From contig NZ_WJNG01000013.1 of NCBI RefSeq assembly GCF_009649745.1, positions 62,001 to 126,000 of the forward strand: a stretch of 64,000 bases of DNA. The letters are read 5' to 3'. Below the pieces are notes generated by a model. It was not told the origin of the DNA, ran no database searches, and was given only the letters and a program-made list of their open reading frames with translations. Below, one piece after another: positions 35,373 to 44,277 of the stretch. The stretch is from Aquibacillus halophilus (GTDB taxonomy: Bacteria > Bacillota > Bacilli > Bacillales > Amphibacillaceae). The translations under genes and the position numbers were made by a program. Within the stretch, counting starts at the first letter, position 1, and every line of letters starts with the position of its first letter.

Positions 35373-35520
35373 TATGCTTTTCCTCCTAAATTCGAGCACG
35401 TTCTTCTGCAATCTTTAGTTTTTACCTTATGTATATATTTTTACATTAATTGGGATAAAATTCAATACTTTTTTAAAAGAAAGCAACCGAATGAGCTCAT
35501 TCCTACAAAGACAATTGTCT

Positions 35521-35556
35521 AAAGCCATATCACAAACTACTATGCTGATATAGCTT
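35521..35556 (-). terminator. Terminator of the disaccharide operon
   Basis: AAAGCCATATCA (35521-35532) pairs with TGATATAGCTTT (35545-35556 region) with one mismatch, directly behind the GH65 stop. Confidence 0.65.
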
Positions 35557-35559
35557 TAT

Positions 35560-37842
35560 TTAAGAAACTTTCACTAGCTTGTCTGAAGTTAGTTTTATTG
35601 GTTGATTATTAACCCAAATAGTTAGATCCGGTCCTTTCATTAAATGTAAAAATATACCCTTACTGACTATCTCCGCTTTGATTGGTTGATTTTTATATTG
35701 AAAATGGAAGGAATAACGATTCCACTCTTTTGGTATTTGTGGACTTAGATGAATTCCATTTTCTTTAATTCGTAACCCAGCAAACCCAAAAACAATTGCC
35801 ATCCAAGTTCCACCCATATTTGCCATGTGCAAGCCATCTTTTGTATTTCCATGGGTATTATCAAGGTCTAGTCTGGCAGTTTCTTTAAAGTATTGGTACG
35901 CTTTTTCTAAATCACCTAATTTGGACGCCATAATACTAAATACACAAGTGGATAAGGATGAATCATGTGTAGTAATCTCTTCATAGTAATTGTAAGAATT
36001 CCTTATTGTATCAATATTCTGGTCATCTTCAAGCAAAAAGTGTGCTAAAACTGTATCAGCTTGTTTACATACCTGATACCTATATAATGTTAGTGGATGG
36101 TAATGTAATAATAATGGGCGATGTTCTTTTGGAGTCTCTTCTAAATTCCAAATCGCTTTGTCCAAGAAACTATCATCTTGTGGATTTATATCAAAGTTGC
36201 GGTCATATGGAAGCACCATTTGTTTTGCAGCCTTTTCCCACCTATTAACCTCATCTTTATTTAATTCTACTTTCTTCATTAACTCTTCTACACCATTTGA
36301 ATCCAATGATTGGAGCTGTTTAACAAGCTTTGCTGCCCATCTTAAGTTATGTTTAGCCATTACATTTGTATAGTAGTTATTATTAACAATACATGTATAT
36401 TCATCAGGTCCAGTAACATCATTAATCACAAAGCCGCCATCTCGACGAAAGTGGCCAGTATCCATCCATAATCTGGCCGTCTCGCAAAGGAGTTCTACCC
36501 CACACTCAATCATAAACTGCCAATCATTTGTCGCCTGGTAATATTGGATGTAACTATAAGCAATGTCTGCACTTATGTGATATTGAGCTGATCCTGATGG
36601 AAAGTAAGACGAACATTCCTCCCCTGTGATCGTCCGCCAAGGAAATAATGCTCCTTGTTGATGACCTAAGGTTCTTGCCCACTTTTTTGCATTTTCTAAT
36701 ATCGAATATCGATAGATTAGTAATTGTTTTGCTAGGTTCGGATCTGACATTAAGAACACTGGGAACATATAGATCTCCGTATCCCAGAAGTAGTGACCTT
36801 CATAACCTTCACCAGATAAACCTTTTGCTGAGATATTACTATACTTATCCCTACCGGCTGATTGAAGCAAATGAAACAGATTAAAGCGAATCCCCTCTTG
36901 CAAATGGTAATCTCCATCAATTTCTACATCACTCTTTTGCCAGAACTCCTGTAAATATTGCTCCTGTATCTTTAGTAACTGATTAAAGTCCAACTCACGG
37001 ATAGATGTAGAAATTTGTTCAGCCTGTTCAGCTAAATTTTGACCGTGTCGTAATGTGTCTACGTAGATGTTTTTCTTCATAAATAAAATGACTTCATTTG
37101 GTTTAGCTTTGTATGAATAGGTAAATGCAGCTTGTTGTTCGGTTTGGCTATAATGCTTGCTTGAAGTCCTGTTCATTGTGTTGTGATTAGACAAACAAGC
37201 CGTTTTCAGGTTTGAGGTCTCTGTTTCAGACAGGACAAAGCCAGCATCCTCCTTAGTAGTAACCTCTTTGACATGTAACCTCTTCGCATCCCCCGCCGCA
37301 ACTCGAGGATCTCCTTCATCACTAAAATTGGATACATCGCCATTTATAGTCGACACAAAAGAGATATCTCCACTGAAGTTTACTGGTTCGACAGTTACTT
37401 CGTTTACAAAAAGCTCACGATAAATAAATGATACTAATCGTTTGAAAATAACTACTACTTCTTTTCCTGTTGGAGATCGCCAATGAATCCTTCTCTCTGC
37501 GAATCCTTTATCTAAGTGAAGCGTACGTTGATAGCTTATTAATTCCCCTTCAAAGATTGAAAACCTTTCTCCATCTAAGTAAATAGCTATTGTTTGAGAG
37601 TCAATAACATTTACCATTTTTTGTTGCGTAGATGGAAATCCGTGTAGCTTTTCTCCATAGTTGATGGCTGTTATGTCATGAAAGGCATTGATATATGTTC
37701 CTCTAATTGAAGTGAATGAAGGGTAATAACCTTCTTCAAAATTACCCCTTACTCCGATATACCCGTTCCCTAAAAAGAATAGGCTTTCTTCATTTATAAG
37801 GTCTGCTTCGCTTATTGAGTGGCTAGTTATCTTCCAAGTCAT
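35560..37842 (-). CDS. GH65 family disaccharide phosphorylase
   Basis: This 760-residue glycoside hydrolase family 65 enzyme phosphorolyses an alpha-glucoside to beta-glucose 1-phosphate plus an acceptor. It has an N-terminal beta-sandwich (1-270), an (alpha/alpha)6 barrel with KGLSGEGYEGHYFWDTE (340-356), and the general acid Glu481 in VTGPDEYTCIVNNNYYTN. The loop preceding it reads GEECSSYFPSGSAQYHISAD. As I recall, maltose phosphorylases have a different loop here, and SGSAQYH-like loops occur in kojibiose-, nigerose- or glucosylglycerol-type enzymes. The substrate is therefore open. It is the last gene of the operon behind a binding protein and two permeases. Confidence 0.9.
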   Translation of the reverse strand: MTWKITSHSISEADLINEESLFFLGNGYIGVRGNFEEGYYPSFTSIRGTYINAFHDITAINYGEKLHGFPSTQQKMVNVIDSQTIAIYLDGERFSIFEGELISYQRTLHLDKGFAERRIHWRSPTGKEVVVIFKRLVSFIYRELFVNEVTVEPVNFSGDISFVSTINGDVSNFSDEGDPRVAAGDAKRLHVKEVTTKEDAGFVLSETETSNLKTACLSNHNTMNRTSSKHYSQTEQQAAFTYSYKAKPNEVILFMKKNIYVDTLRHGQNLAEQAEQISTSIRELDFNQLLKIQEQYLQEFWQKSDVEIDGDYHLQEGIRFNLFHLLQSAGRDKYSNISAKGLSGEGYEGHYFWDTEIYMFPVFLMSDPNLAKQLLIYRYSILENAKKWARTLGHQQGALFPWRTITGEECSSYFPSGSAQYHISADIAYSYIQYYQATNDWQFMIECGVELLCETARLWMDTGHFRRDGGFVINDVTGPDEYTCIVNNNYYTNVMAKHNLRWAAKLVKQLQSLDSNGVEELMKKVELNKDEVNRWEKAAKQMVLPYDRNFDINPQDDSFLDKAIWNLEETPKEHRPLLLHYHPLTLYRYQVCKQADTVLAHFLLEDDQNIDTIRNSYNYYEEITTHDSSLSTCVFSIMASKLGDLEKAYQYFKETARLDLDNTHGNTKDGLHMANMGGTWMAIVFGFAGLRIKENGIHLSPQIPKEWNRYSFHFQYKNQPIKAEIVSKGIFLHLMKGPDLTIWVNNQPIKLTSDKLVKVS

Positions 37843-37883
37843 ATGCCTAATTCTCCTTCATTACCTTTTTAAACACTCGATTC

Positions 37884-38726
37884 CTATTCCTTCACTCCTC
37901 CGCTTGTTAAACCAGAAACAATTTGGCGCTGGAACAACAGAACGATAATAAGTGTAGGTATCGTAACAACAACAGTAGCCGCTGCAACCTCACCCCATAG
38001 TATTTCGAATTGGGTCCTTAAAAAGGAAATTGCCACTGGGACGGTGTGGTATTCTGCATTTGAATTGATTGTAATTGTTAAAACAAATTCATTCCACGCC
38101 GTTATAAATACAATGATGGCTGTTGTAAACACACCTGGAGCGGCTAGAGGAAATACAATCTTGAACAATGTTTGAAAAGGGGAAGCACCATCCATTTTTG
38201 CGGATTCCTCTAGTGCTAGCGGAATTTGATTAAAGTGTGTCACCAAAATCCATACCGACATCGGTAAAGTAATGGACGAGAACGGTAAGGCAATCCAGTA
38301 ACTATTTGTCCAACCCAGCTCGATAAACAGGTTGTAAACAGGACCAATCACAATCATCTGCGGAAACATTGCAACAGCAAGAACAATTCCTAATAATAAG
38401 TTCTTTCCCCTAAATTCAAATCTAGAAATTGCATAAGCCGCAAATGTTGCTACTAGAACGATATATATCGTTGTGGAAAAAGAAACTATTAAACTGTTCC
38501 AAACTGCATTCATGATGCCCTTTTCAAAAATTACATTAGCATAATGCTGTAAGGTAGGATTTTCGGGAATAACCCGAAATGGATTGTCTCCAAAAATTTC
38601 TCCTGTGCTTTTAAAGGAGGTAATTAAAATCCAAATAAACGGGAATATAACAACAGCTAAATAAATGAACAGCAAAACCAAAAATGACCAACTTTTTTTA
38701 AGAGAAAAACCGTTTTCTTTCGCCAT
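37884..38726 (-). CDS. Sugar ABC transporter permease, MalG type
   Basis: This 280-residue inner permease of a carbohydrate uptake (CUT1) transporter has six membrane segments and the EAA loop ALEESAKMDGASPFQTLFKI, which contacts the ATPase. The ATG follows AAAGGAGGG. It lies 13 bases after the MalF-type gene and 41 before the GH65 gene. No ATPase gene is in the cluster; a general MsmX-like ATPase encoded elsewhere probably serves it, as in B. subtilis. Confidence 0.94.
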   Translation of the reverse strand: MAKENGFSLKKSWSFLVLLFIYLAVVIFPFIWILITSFKSTGEIFGDNPFRVIPENPTLQHYANVIFEKGIMNAVWNSLIVSFSTTIYIVLVATFAAYAISRFEFRGKNLLLGIVLAVAMFPQMIVIGPVYNLFIELGWTNSYWIALPFSSITLPMSVWILVTHFNQIPLALEESAKMDGASPFQTLFKIVFPLAAPGVFTTAIIVFITAWNEFVLTITINSNAEYHTVPVAISFLRTQFEILWGEVAAATVVVTIPTLIIVLLFQRQIVSGLTSGGVKE

Positions 38727-38739
38727 CTTATTCCCTCCT

Positions 38740-39954
38740 TTAATTTTTTTCCATTACACTTGCACCGAGAACCTTTACATAAATCGTCGTTATTATTGCT
38801 ACGCATACAAACATGATCATGACAATAACCGAACCATAACCGAAATTCGTTTGACCAAACATTACTTTATAGGAATATACTGACAGAGTTTCGGTTGAAC
38901 CACCCGGTCCGCCACCTGTTAATACGTAGATTAGGTCAAATACTCGAAATGCATCCATTGTTCTAAATAACAAGGCAACCAATATGGCTGGCATAAGTAA
39001 TGGTACGGTTACCCTAAAAAACTTCTGGACGATACTCGCTCCATCAATTGAAGCAGCTTCATATAGTGATTTAGGTATTGTTTGTAAACCAGCTAATAGT
39101 AGAATGGCCATATATGGCGTCGTTTTCCAAACGTCAGCCAAGACTACTGCAGTCATGGCACCTGTACTAGTTTGAAGTAAATCTGTTGGCTGATCAATAA
39201 ATCCAACGATGGAAAAGAATTCTGCCACGATACCCGCTCCACCATCATATAAGTAGCTCCACATCAATGCAGCTACAGCGGTTGGTATCGCCCAAGGTAT
39301 TAGTGAGGAAGTACGGATAAAACCTTGACCTTGCATTGCTTTATTCATAATAAGTGCCATTCCCATACCTAAGATTAACTCTAGAAATACCGAGACAACG
39401 GTGAAAATTAATGTATTTTTTAAAGCTATGCCAACAAATCCATCGCTAAAGGCTTGTTTATATCCATCCAGTCCAACAAAATTCGATTGTATTAAACTGT
39501 TATTGATATCGTCGACTAACAGCGGTAAATTTTCTCCCTGTTGCAATTCATATTTACTTACTAGTTGGTCTACAGTTGTTTTGGTATTTTGGTAAACATT
39601 AAGTACTTGATCCGTTTGATCACCAGTTAATTTAATGACTCCTTCTTCATTTTCAAATTCTTTATTAAGCTCCGTTAAACCGGCTAAAACTTGATTGGCA
39701 TCGGCCTTATCTTGATCGTCACTAATTGTTTCCATATCCATGGAAATAAAACGATCAACATAGAAGGAAGTCTCGTTATATAAATCGACATTGAATCGTT
39801 CACTTAGGTATAAACCGGATTTAGTACGGTCATTAAGTTGATAATCAAAAAAGCTATACGTAAAGGATTGGAGAACTGGCCATAATGAGAAAATACAAAT
39901 TAAAATAAGAATTGGTACTAAAAATAAAAACTCACGTAATCCCATTTTTTTCAT
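38740..39954 (-). CDS. Sugar ABC transporter permease, MalF type, with large extracytoplasmic loop
   Basis: This 404-residue CUT1 permease has the EAA loop SLYEAASIDGASIVQKFFRV and ends LGASVMEKN. Most Firmicute MalF-type permeases have about 290-310 residues. Here about 130 residues (35-165) are inserted after the first membrane segment, polar and acidic (for example DDQDKADANQ and EENEEGV-like stretches), predicted to lie outside the membrane. That is reminiscent of the P2 loop of E. coli MalF, which contacts the binding protein. AAAGGAGG precedes the ATG. Second gene of the operon. Confidence 0.92.
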   Translation of the reverse strand: MKKMGLREFLFLVPILILICIFSLWPVLQSFTYSFFDYQLNDRTKSGLYLSERFNVDLYNETSFYVDRFISMDMETISDDQDKADANQVLAGLTELNKEFENEEGVIKLTGDQTDQVLNVYQNTKTTVDQLVSKYELQQGENLPLLVDDINNSLIQSNFVGLDGYKQAFSDGFVGIALKNTLIFTVVSVFLELILGMGMALIMNKAMQGQGFIRTSSLIPWAIPTAVAALMWSYLYDGGAGIVAEFFSIVGFIDQPTDLLQTSTGAMTAVVLADVWKTTPYMAILLLAGLQTIPKSLYEAASIDGASIVQKFFRVTVPLLMPAILVALLFRTMDAFRVFDLIYVLTGGGPGGSTETLSVYSYKVMFGQTNFGYGSVIVMIMFVCVAIITTIYVKVLGASVMEKN

Positions 39955-40007
39955 ATGACTTTACCTCCTTTATTAGAAAATTAGTCAAACATCTATATTT
40001 TAGATGA

Positions 40008-40039
40008 AAGGAGGGCTCTGTTCTTGAGGAGCCCTCCTT
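40008..40039 (-). terminator. Intercistronic hairpin between binding protein and permease genes
   Basis: AAGGAGGGCTC (40008-40018) pairs perfectly with GAGCCCTCCTT (40029-40039), 70 bases behind the binding-protein gene. The T-tract is weak. This suggests a partial terminator or mRNA-stabilising stem that gives more binding protein than permease, as after malE-type genes. The role is inference. Confidence 0.6.
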
Positions 40040-40109
40040 ACTTATCATTCTAAAAAGCCAGTAACCTTAGAAACTTTTAAACTGAAGTTCAGAGCCTAGT
40101 ATTAACAAT

Positions 40110-41411
40110 TTACTCTGCTATGGAGCCTTCAACTGTCTCTACAGCTGCATCCAAGCCTTCACCTGAACTCAAGTATTTATGAACAGCTACTTGAATTTCG
40201 TTCGAAACCTTTGAATACTCAGATGTAACAGGGCGGGCAATCGTACTTTGTAATGCATTTTGGAAGCCTTCCATTGTTAACATCTCATTAGCATTTAATA
40301 CTTCCTCATCTTCAAGTAGGGCGTTAAATCCTGGCAAATATCCACCCTCGGTAGACATTATCTTTTGTCCTTCTGGTCCTGCTAGGAAATTAATAAACTC
40401 CCAAGCTCCTTCTTTATTTTCAGATCCTGCATTAATTGCTAGAAGCCATCCACCAACAGAACCTCCATTTGGTAATGGTGCAACGTTTACATTTTCAACT
40501 GGTACAGTTGCTCCACTTTCTGGATCATTCAGTCTTCCATATGCATATGGCCAGTTTCTTGAAAACACTGCTTTTCCAGTTTCAAATGCCGTATGGGTTG
40601 CGCCCTCATCGTAGTTTAAGATATCATCTGGAGTCCAACCGGCTGTTGTAAAGTCATACATCGTTTGTAGCCCCGACTCTAAGTCAGTGAACTCGTTTGT
40701 AAATTCATTGGCATTTACAGTTAAACCTTCATATTGTTTTGATTGATAAACAAAACCTGTTTCTGTTCCTTCTTCTCCCGTGTATTTCTCTGCCATTTCT
40801 CCTAATTGCTCATAAGTGTAATCCCCAGAGATTAATGTTGCAGCATCTTCTTCTGACACGATATCAGATCTAAAATAAAGAACACCTAAGTCCGGAAAGA
40901 ACGGCAATGTGTATTGCTTACCTTTATAATTACCTGATGTCATCGAGCCAGCATTATAATTTTCATATGCAAGGCCTGCATCACTCATCTGTACATCAAT
41001 TGGTTCTAAGTATCCCCCACCGGCAAATTCACCAGCCCAGACAACGTCAAGTGATAATACGTCATATTCACCTGCTTGACCAGATAATGATGTAAGTAAT
41101 TGATCATGCATTTGAGCGGAGTCATTTGTCATTTGGATCCATTCCACAACATATTGATCTTGACTGTTATTAAACGCTTCAATTGCCATCTCAGTTGCAG
41201 GTGTATTGTCGTTTTGAGCAGCGAACTTTATCACTGTCGCCTCGGCTTCCTCCTCGGCTGCAGGCTCCTCTTCTGTTTCTGTTTCTTGTTCCTCTGTAGT
41301 GTCGGCAGGCTCTTCTGTCGTCTCCTGGTCTACTTCTTCATCTCCCCCACAAGCAACAAGAATGAAAGTAAGAAACGTAAGTGCTAATAAAACTGATAGC
41401 CACTTTTTCAT
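40110..41411 (-). CDS. Sugar ABC transporter substrate-binding lipoprotein
   Basis: This 433-residue extracellular binding protein of the CUT1/MalE class has a signal peptide ending in a lipobox, with Cys21 in LVACGG as the lipidation site. An acidic Glu/Thr linker (about 24-58) follows, then the binding domain from ATVIKFAAQNDNTPATEMAI to the C terminus. WLLAINAGSENKEGAWEFIN is a typical solute-binding segment. It is the first gene of the operon behind a strong promoter and cre site. The likely ligand is the disaccharide cleaved by the GH65 enzyme. Confidence 0.94.
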   Translation of the reverse strand: MKKWLSVLLALTFLTFILVACGGDEEVDQETTEEPADTTEEQETETEEEPAAEEEAEATVIKFAAQNDNTPATEMAIEAFNNSQDQYVVEWIQMTNDSAQMHDQLLTSLSGQAGEYDVLSLDVVWAGEFAGGGYLEPIDVQMSDAGLAYENYNAGSMTSGNYKGKQYTLPFFPDLGVLYFRSDIVSEEDAATLISGDYTYEQLGEMAEKYTGEEGTETGFVYQSKQYEGLTVNANEFTNEFTDLESGLQTMYDFTTAGWTPDDILNYDEGATHTAFETGKAVFSRNWPYAYGRLNDPESGATVPVENVNVAPLPNGGSVGGWLLAINAGSENKEGAWEFINFLAGPEGQKIMSTEGGYLPGFNALLEDEEVLNANEMLTMEGFQNALQSTIARPVTSEYSKVSNEIQVAVHKYLSSGEGLDAAVETVEGSIAE

Positions 41412-41464
41412 AACTATTGACCTCCTCGATTCTATTTTTTATATTATTCACCTTGATTTTATTC

Positions 41465-41508
41465 AGAAAACGCTTACAATAATACTAAAATCTTTATATG
41501 CCTATCAA
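41465..41508 (-). promoter_or_regulatory. Promoter and cre (CcpA) site of the disaccharide operon
   Basis: On the minus strand TTGATA (complement of 41503-41508) and TATTAT (complement of 41479-41484) are 18 bp apart. Directly downstream, AGAAAACGCTTACA (41465-41478) matches the catabolite-response element TGWAANCGNTNWCA at every fixed position except the first. CcpA bound there would block initiation, so the operon should be repressed by glucose. The AraC-type regulator next to it would supply specific control. Confidence 0.75.
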
Positions 41509-41534
41509 AATTTTTATGAGTTAGGAGGGATTGT

Positions 41535-42272
41535 TTGGAAACTTCAGCCAACCATTCAATGGAAGATCAATTTATTGCGATGCGGATTAAAAATAGACAG
41601 AATGAATATTTGCACCCTTCATTTTTACTAGAAAGCAGGTTACTTGAGGCAACGACTCATGGTGACCAAAAGGAAGCACTTACGATTATTCAAAGCATTA
41701 ATAAAGATCAGCGGCCACATCTTGCCAGTATTGAAATTAGATCATTAAAAAACTCGTTAATATGTTCCTGTACTTTATTCACACGAGCCATAATTCGTGG
41801 AGGCGTCCACCCAGAAACTGCTTTTACCCTTAGCGACACGTATATTTTAGAAATTGAGAGACAAGATGATATTGTTTTGTTGGATAAACTAGAATACCAA
41901 ATGCTTTGCCACTTTATTGATGTATTAAATAATGAAGAAAAACTACCATATGGCAAGACGATTAATCGAGCAATTACCTACATCCACGATCATATCCTCG
42001 AAGACTTAAACCTTCACGTTATCGGCAAACACTGTTTTGTTAATCATAGCTACCTATCTCATTTATTTAAAAAAGAAGTGGGCTACTCCATCGTCCACTA
42101 CATTAATAAGAAAAGGGTCGAGGAGGCAAAATACTTGTTGTTACACACAACCAGCTCCATTTCAGAAATAGCAATGTTGTTCAAATTTTGCAACCAGAGC
42201 TACTTCACAGCTCAGTTTAAACAATTTGAAGGATTAACTCCTCGTCAATTTAGAGATAAACATTTATCTTAA
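41535..42272 (+). CDS. AraC-family transcriptional regulator
   Basis: The 245-residue protein has a C-terminal double helix-turn-helix (about residues 140-243): HVIGKHCFVNHSYLSHLFKK for the first, and SISEIAMLFKFCNQSYFTAQ with LTPRQFRDKH for the second. The N-terminal half does not resemble a cupin; it has the look of the YesN/YsoA-like helical sensing regions. TTG at 41535 follows AGGAGGG at six bases. It is divergent from the disaccharide operon, sharing the 123-base control region, and is probably its activator. Confidence 0.9.
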   Translation: METSANHSMEDQFIAMRIKNRQNEYLHPSFLLESRLLEATTHGDQKEALTIIQSINKDQRPHLASIEIRSLKNSLICSCTLFTRAIIRGGVHPETAFTLSDTYILEIERQDDIVLLDKLEYQMLCHFIDVLNNEEKLPYGKTINRAITYIHDHILEDLNLHVIGKHCFVNHSYLSHLFKKEVGYSIVHYINKKRVEEAKYLLLHTTSSISEIAMLFKFCNQSYFTAQFKQFEGLTPRQFRDKHLS

Positions 42273-42345
42273 TCTGTTCTTTTGTTAGGATAAAGAATAA
42301 CTCGGGATTAGCGTAATAAAATTGTTGATAAGGAAGGTAGTACTA

Positions 42346-43212
42346 GTGAAGCATTTAATTGAACAAAACTTAGCTAAAATAGGAGATTATACACCCATTC
42401 AAACCATTAAAACAGTCTCAGGCGGAGACATTAATCAAGCCTTTTACGTGGCAACAGAGAATAAACAATATTTTGTAAAAGGGAACAAACAGGTGCCTGT
42501 TAACTTTTTTCGAGTGGAAGCAAAGGGCTTAACCCTTATCGAAGCAACAAAAACGATTGGTGTCCCCCATGTCTTTTATTATGATGAGCCGAAAAAAGGG
42601 GAAGAAGGCATCATGATTATGGACTGGATTGAAGGAAATTCCACAAATACTACTCATGGATTACTTGGTAGTCAGTTAGCTCACATGCACCTTAATACTA
42701 ATGAGAAATTTGGTTTTGATGAGGATACTTTTGTTGGGACTTTAACGCAAAAAAATGGCTATTTTAATAACTGGCTTGACTATTATCAAAATCAGCGATT
42801 GTTACCTCAATTCCAGCTTGCCATCGAAAATGGACGTATGTCCACACAACGAAGAGCACGATTAGATCAGGTAATAAAAACTTTAGATAAATGGATTGGT
42901 TCTAGCCCTAAAGCCTCACTATTGCACGGTGATTTATGGGGTGGGAATTATTTAGCAGGTCCAAATGGAAATCCTTATTTAATCGATCCATCCGTTTTCT
43001 ATGGGGATCATGCCTTTGAATTGGCATTTACTGAGTTATTTGGTGGTTTCACGTCAGAGTTCTATGATGCATATCAGGAGGTCTATCCACTTCCAGATAA
43101 CTATCAAGAAATTAAACCTTTATACCAATTGTACTATTTGCTTGTTCACCTAAATATCTTCGGCGAAAGTTACGGTCCATCAGTTGATCGAATATTAACT
43201 AAATATGCATAA
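42346..43212 (+). CDS. Fructosamine kinase family protein
   Basis: This 288-residue protein of the fructosamine/ketosamine-3-kinase family has an aminoglycoside-phosphotransferase-like fold: an N-terminal lobe with QYFVKGNK (ATP-binding Lys), a hinge MIMDWIEG, the catalytic HGDLWGGN, and the metal-binding IDPSVFYGDHAFELA. It probably phosphorylates glycated amines or proteins for deglycation. GTG at 42346 follows GGAAGG at about seven bases; the upstream TTG frame has no site. It lies 73 bases after the AraC gene. Confidence 0.9.
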   Translation: MKHLIEQNLAKIGDYTPIQTIKTVSGGDINQAFYVATENKQYFVKGNKQVPVNFFRVEAKGLTLIEATKTIGVPHVFYYDEPKKGEEGIMIMDWIEGNSTNTTHGLLGSQLAHMHLNTNEKFGFDEDTFVGTLTQKNGYFNNWLDYYQNQRLLPQFQLAIENGRMSTQRRARLDQVIKTLDKWIGSSPKASLLHGDLWGGNYLAGPNGNPYLIDPSVFYGDHAFELAFTELFGGFTSEFYDAYQEVYPLPDNYQEIKPLYQLYYLLVHLNIFGESYGPSVDRILTKYA

Positions 43213-43218
43213 TAATTT

Positions 43219-43243
43219 GCCCTATCCAATTTTGGGATAGGGC
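43219..43243. terminator. Shared terminator between fructosamine kinase gene and ku
   Basis: GCCCTATCC (43219-43227) pairs with GGATAGGGC (43235-43243), followed by TACTTTT on the plus strand. It serves two convergent genes. Confidence 0.8.
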
Positions 43244-43248
43244 TACTT

Positions 43249-44151
43249 TTAGGCATTTTTCTTCGTTTGTTTTTTCTTTGGGACTGCCTTTTTCGGTGCT
43301 GTTGTTTTCTTTGCCGTCACTGTTGTTTTTTTCACTGTCGTTGTTGTTTTCTTCTTTTCTGCTGGTGCCGGTTTTGCTTTTTTAGCACGATCGAGTGATG
43401 CTTCCAGGGCATCCATTAAATTGGTGACATTATTCGGAACAGCCCTCTCTTTGGCTGTTGTTGTTTGATCCTGATTTTTCTTATCCTCAATAAGATTCAG
43501 CAAGGCCAAGCGGTATTCGTCTTGATACTTTTCCGGGTCAAACTCAGCCGTTAACTGATCGATTAGCATTTTAGCAGTATCCAATTCTTTTTGAACTGGC
43601 GCTGCTTCTTCTGGTACGTTAGGCACATCTTGCACATTTCGGACTTCATCTGGATAATGAATTGTTTCGACCACCAATGTGTTCTTATAGACACGGATGG
43701 CTGCTAATTGCTCTTTTGATCGAATGACCATTTTGGCAACTCCAATTTTACCTGTATCTTCTAACGCACTCCTAAGTAGTGCATAAGCCTTGCTCCCACC
43801 TTCATTCGGTGACAAATAATAACTTTTTTCAAAATAAATTGGATCAATTTCCTCCAACTGGACAAAATCCATTATCTCCACTGATTTATCGGTGTTTTCT
43901 TCTTGTAATTCCTCAATTTCTTCCTCTGTCAAGACAACGAATTTATTTTTTGCATACTCATAGGCTTTGACAATTTCATCACTTTCTATTTCTCTGTCGC
44001 AAACGGGGCAAGTTTTTTCATATTTAATTGGAGATTGACACTCTTTATGGAGTTGGCGCAGTCTCACATCTTTGTTTTCCGTTGCAGAATGTAATTTAAC
44101 CGGGATATTAACAAGACCGAAACTTATCGTACCTTTCCACATCGTGTGCAT
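43249..44151 (-). CDS. ku: Ku DNA end-binding protein
   Basis: Bacterial Ku binds double-strand DNA ends and recruits LigD for non-homologous end joining. The 300-residue protein begins MHTMWKGTISFGLVNIPVKL, the invariant Ku start, and carries a CPVCD(R)EI zinc-ribbon-like segment. Its C-terminal tail (about 255-300) is rich in Lys, Thr and Ala (KKTTTTVKKTTVTAKKTT), of the kind that tethers Ku to DNA. GGAGG is eight bases before the ATG. It is divergent from ligD. B. subtilis YkoV is the orthologue and acts in spores. Confidence 0.97.
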   Translation of the reverse strand: MHTMWKGTISFGLVNIPVKLHSATENKDVRLRQLHKECQSPIKYEKTCPVCDREIESDEIVKAYEYAKNKFVVLTEEEIEELQEENTDKSVEIMDFVQLEEIDPIYFEKSYYLSPNEGGSKAYALLRSALEDTGKIGVAKMVIRSKEQLAAIRVYKNTLVVETIHYPDEVRNVQDVPNVPEEAAPVQKELDTAKMLIDQLTAEFDPEKYQDEYRLALLNLIEDKKNQDQTTTAKERAVPNNVTNLMDALEASLDRAKKAKPAPAEKKKTTTTVKKTTVTAKKTTAPKKAVPKKKQTKKNA

Positions 44152-44213
44152 AAAACGTCCTCCTTTTTCCTTAGTTTATCTGATTAACTTACTTTTATCC
44201 CGGTATAAATTTC

Positions 44214-44244
44214 TAGTATTCTTTGGCATGTTTAAGAAAAATCA
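44214..44244 (-). promoter_or_regulatory. Possible sigma-G promoter for ku
   Basis: On the minus strand AATACTA (complement of 44214-44220) is one base from the sigma-G -10 CATACTA. TGATTT (complement of 44239-44244) lies 18 bp upstream as a partial match to TGAATA. The B. subtilis ku/ligD pair is sigma-G controlled. On the other strand a CATAAAC near 44250 could serve ligD. Tentative. Confidence 0.3.
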
Positions 44245-44277
44245 GCTTACATAAACTAACTATCAGAGGTGGGAAAA

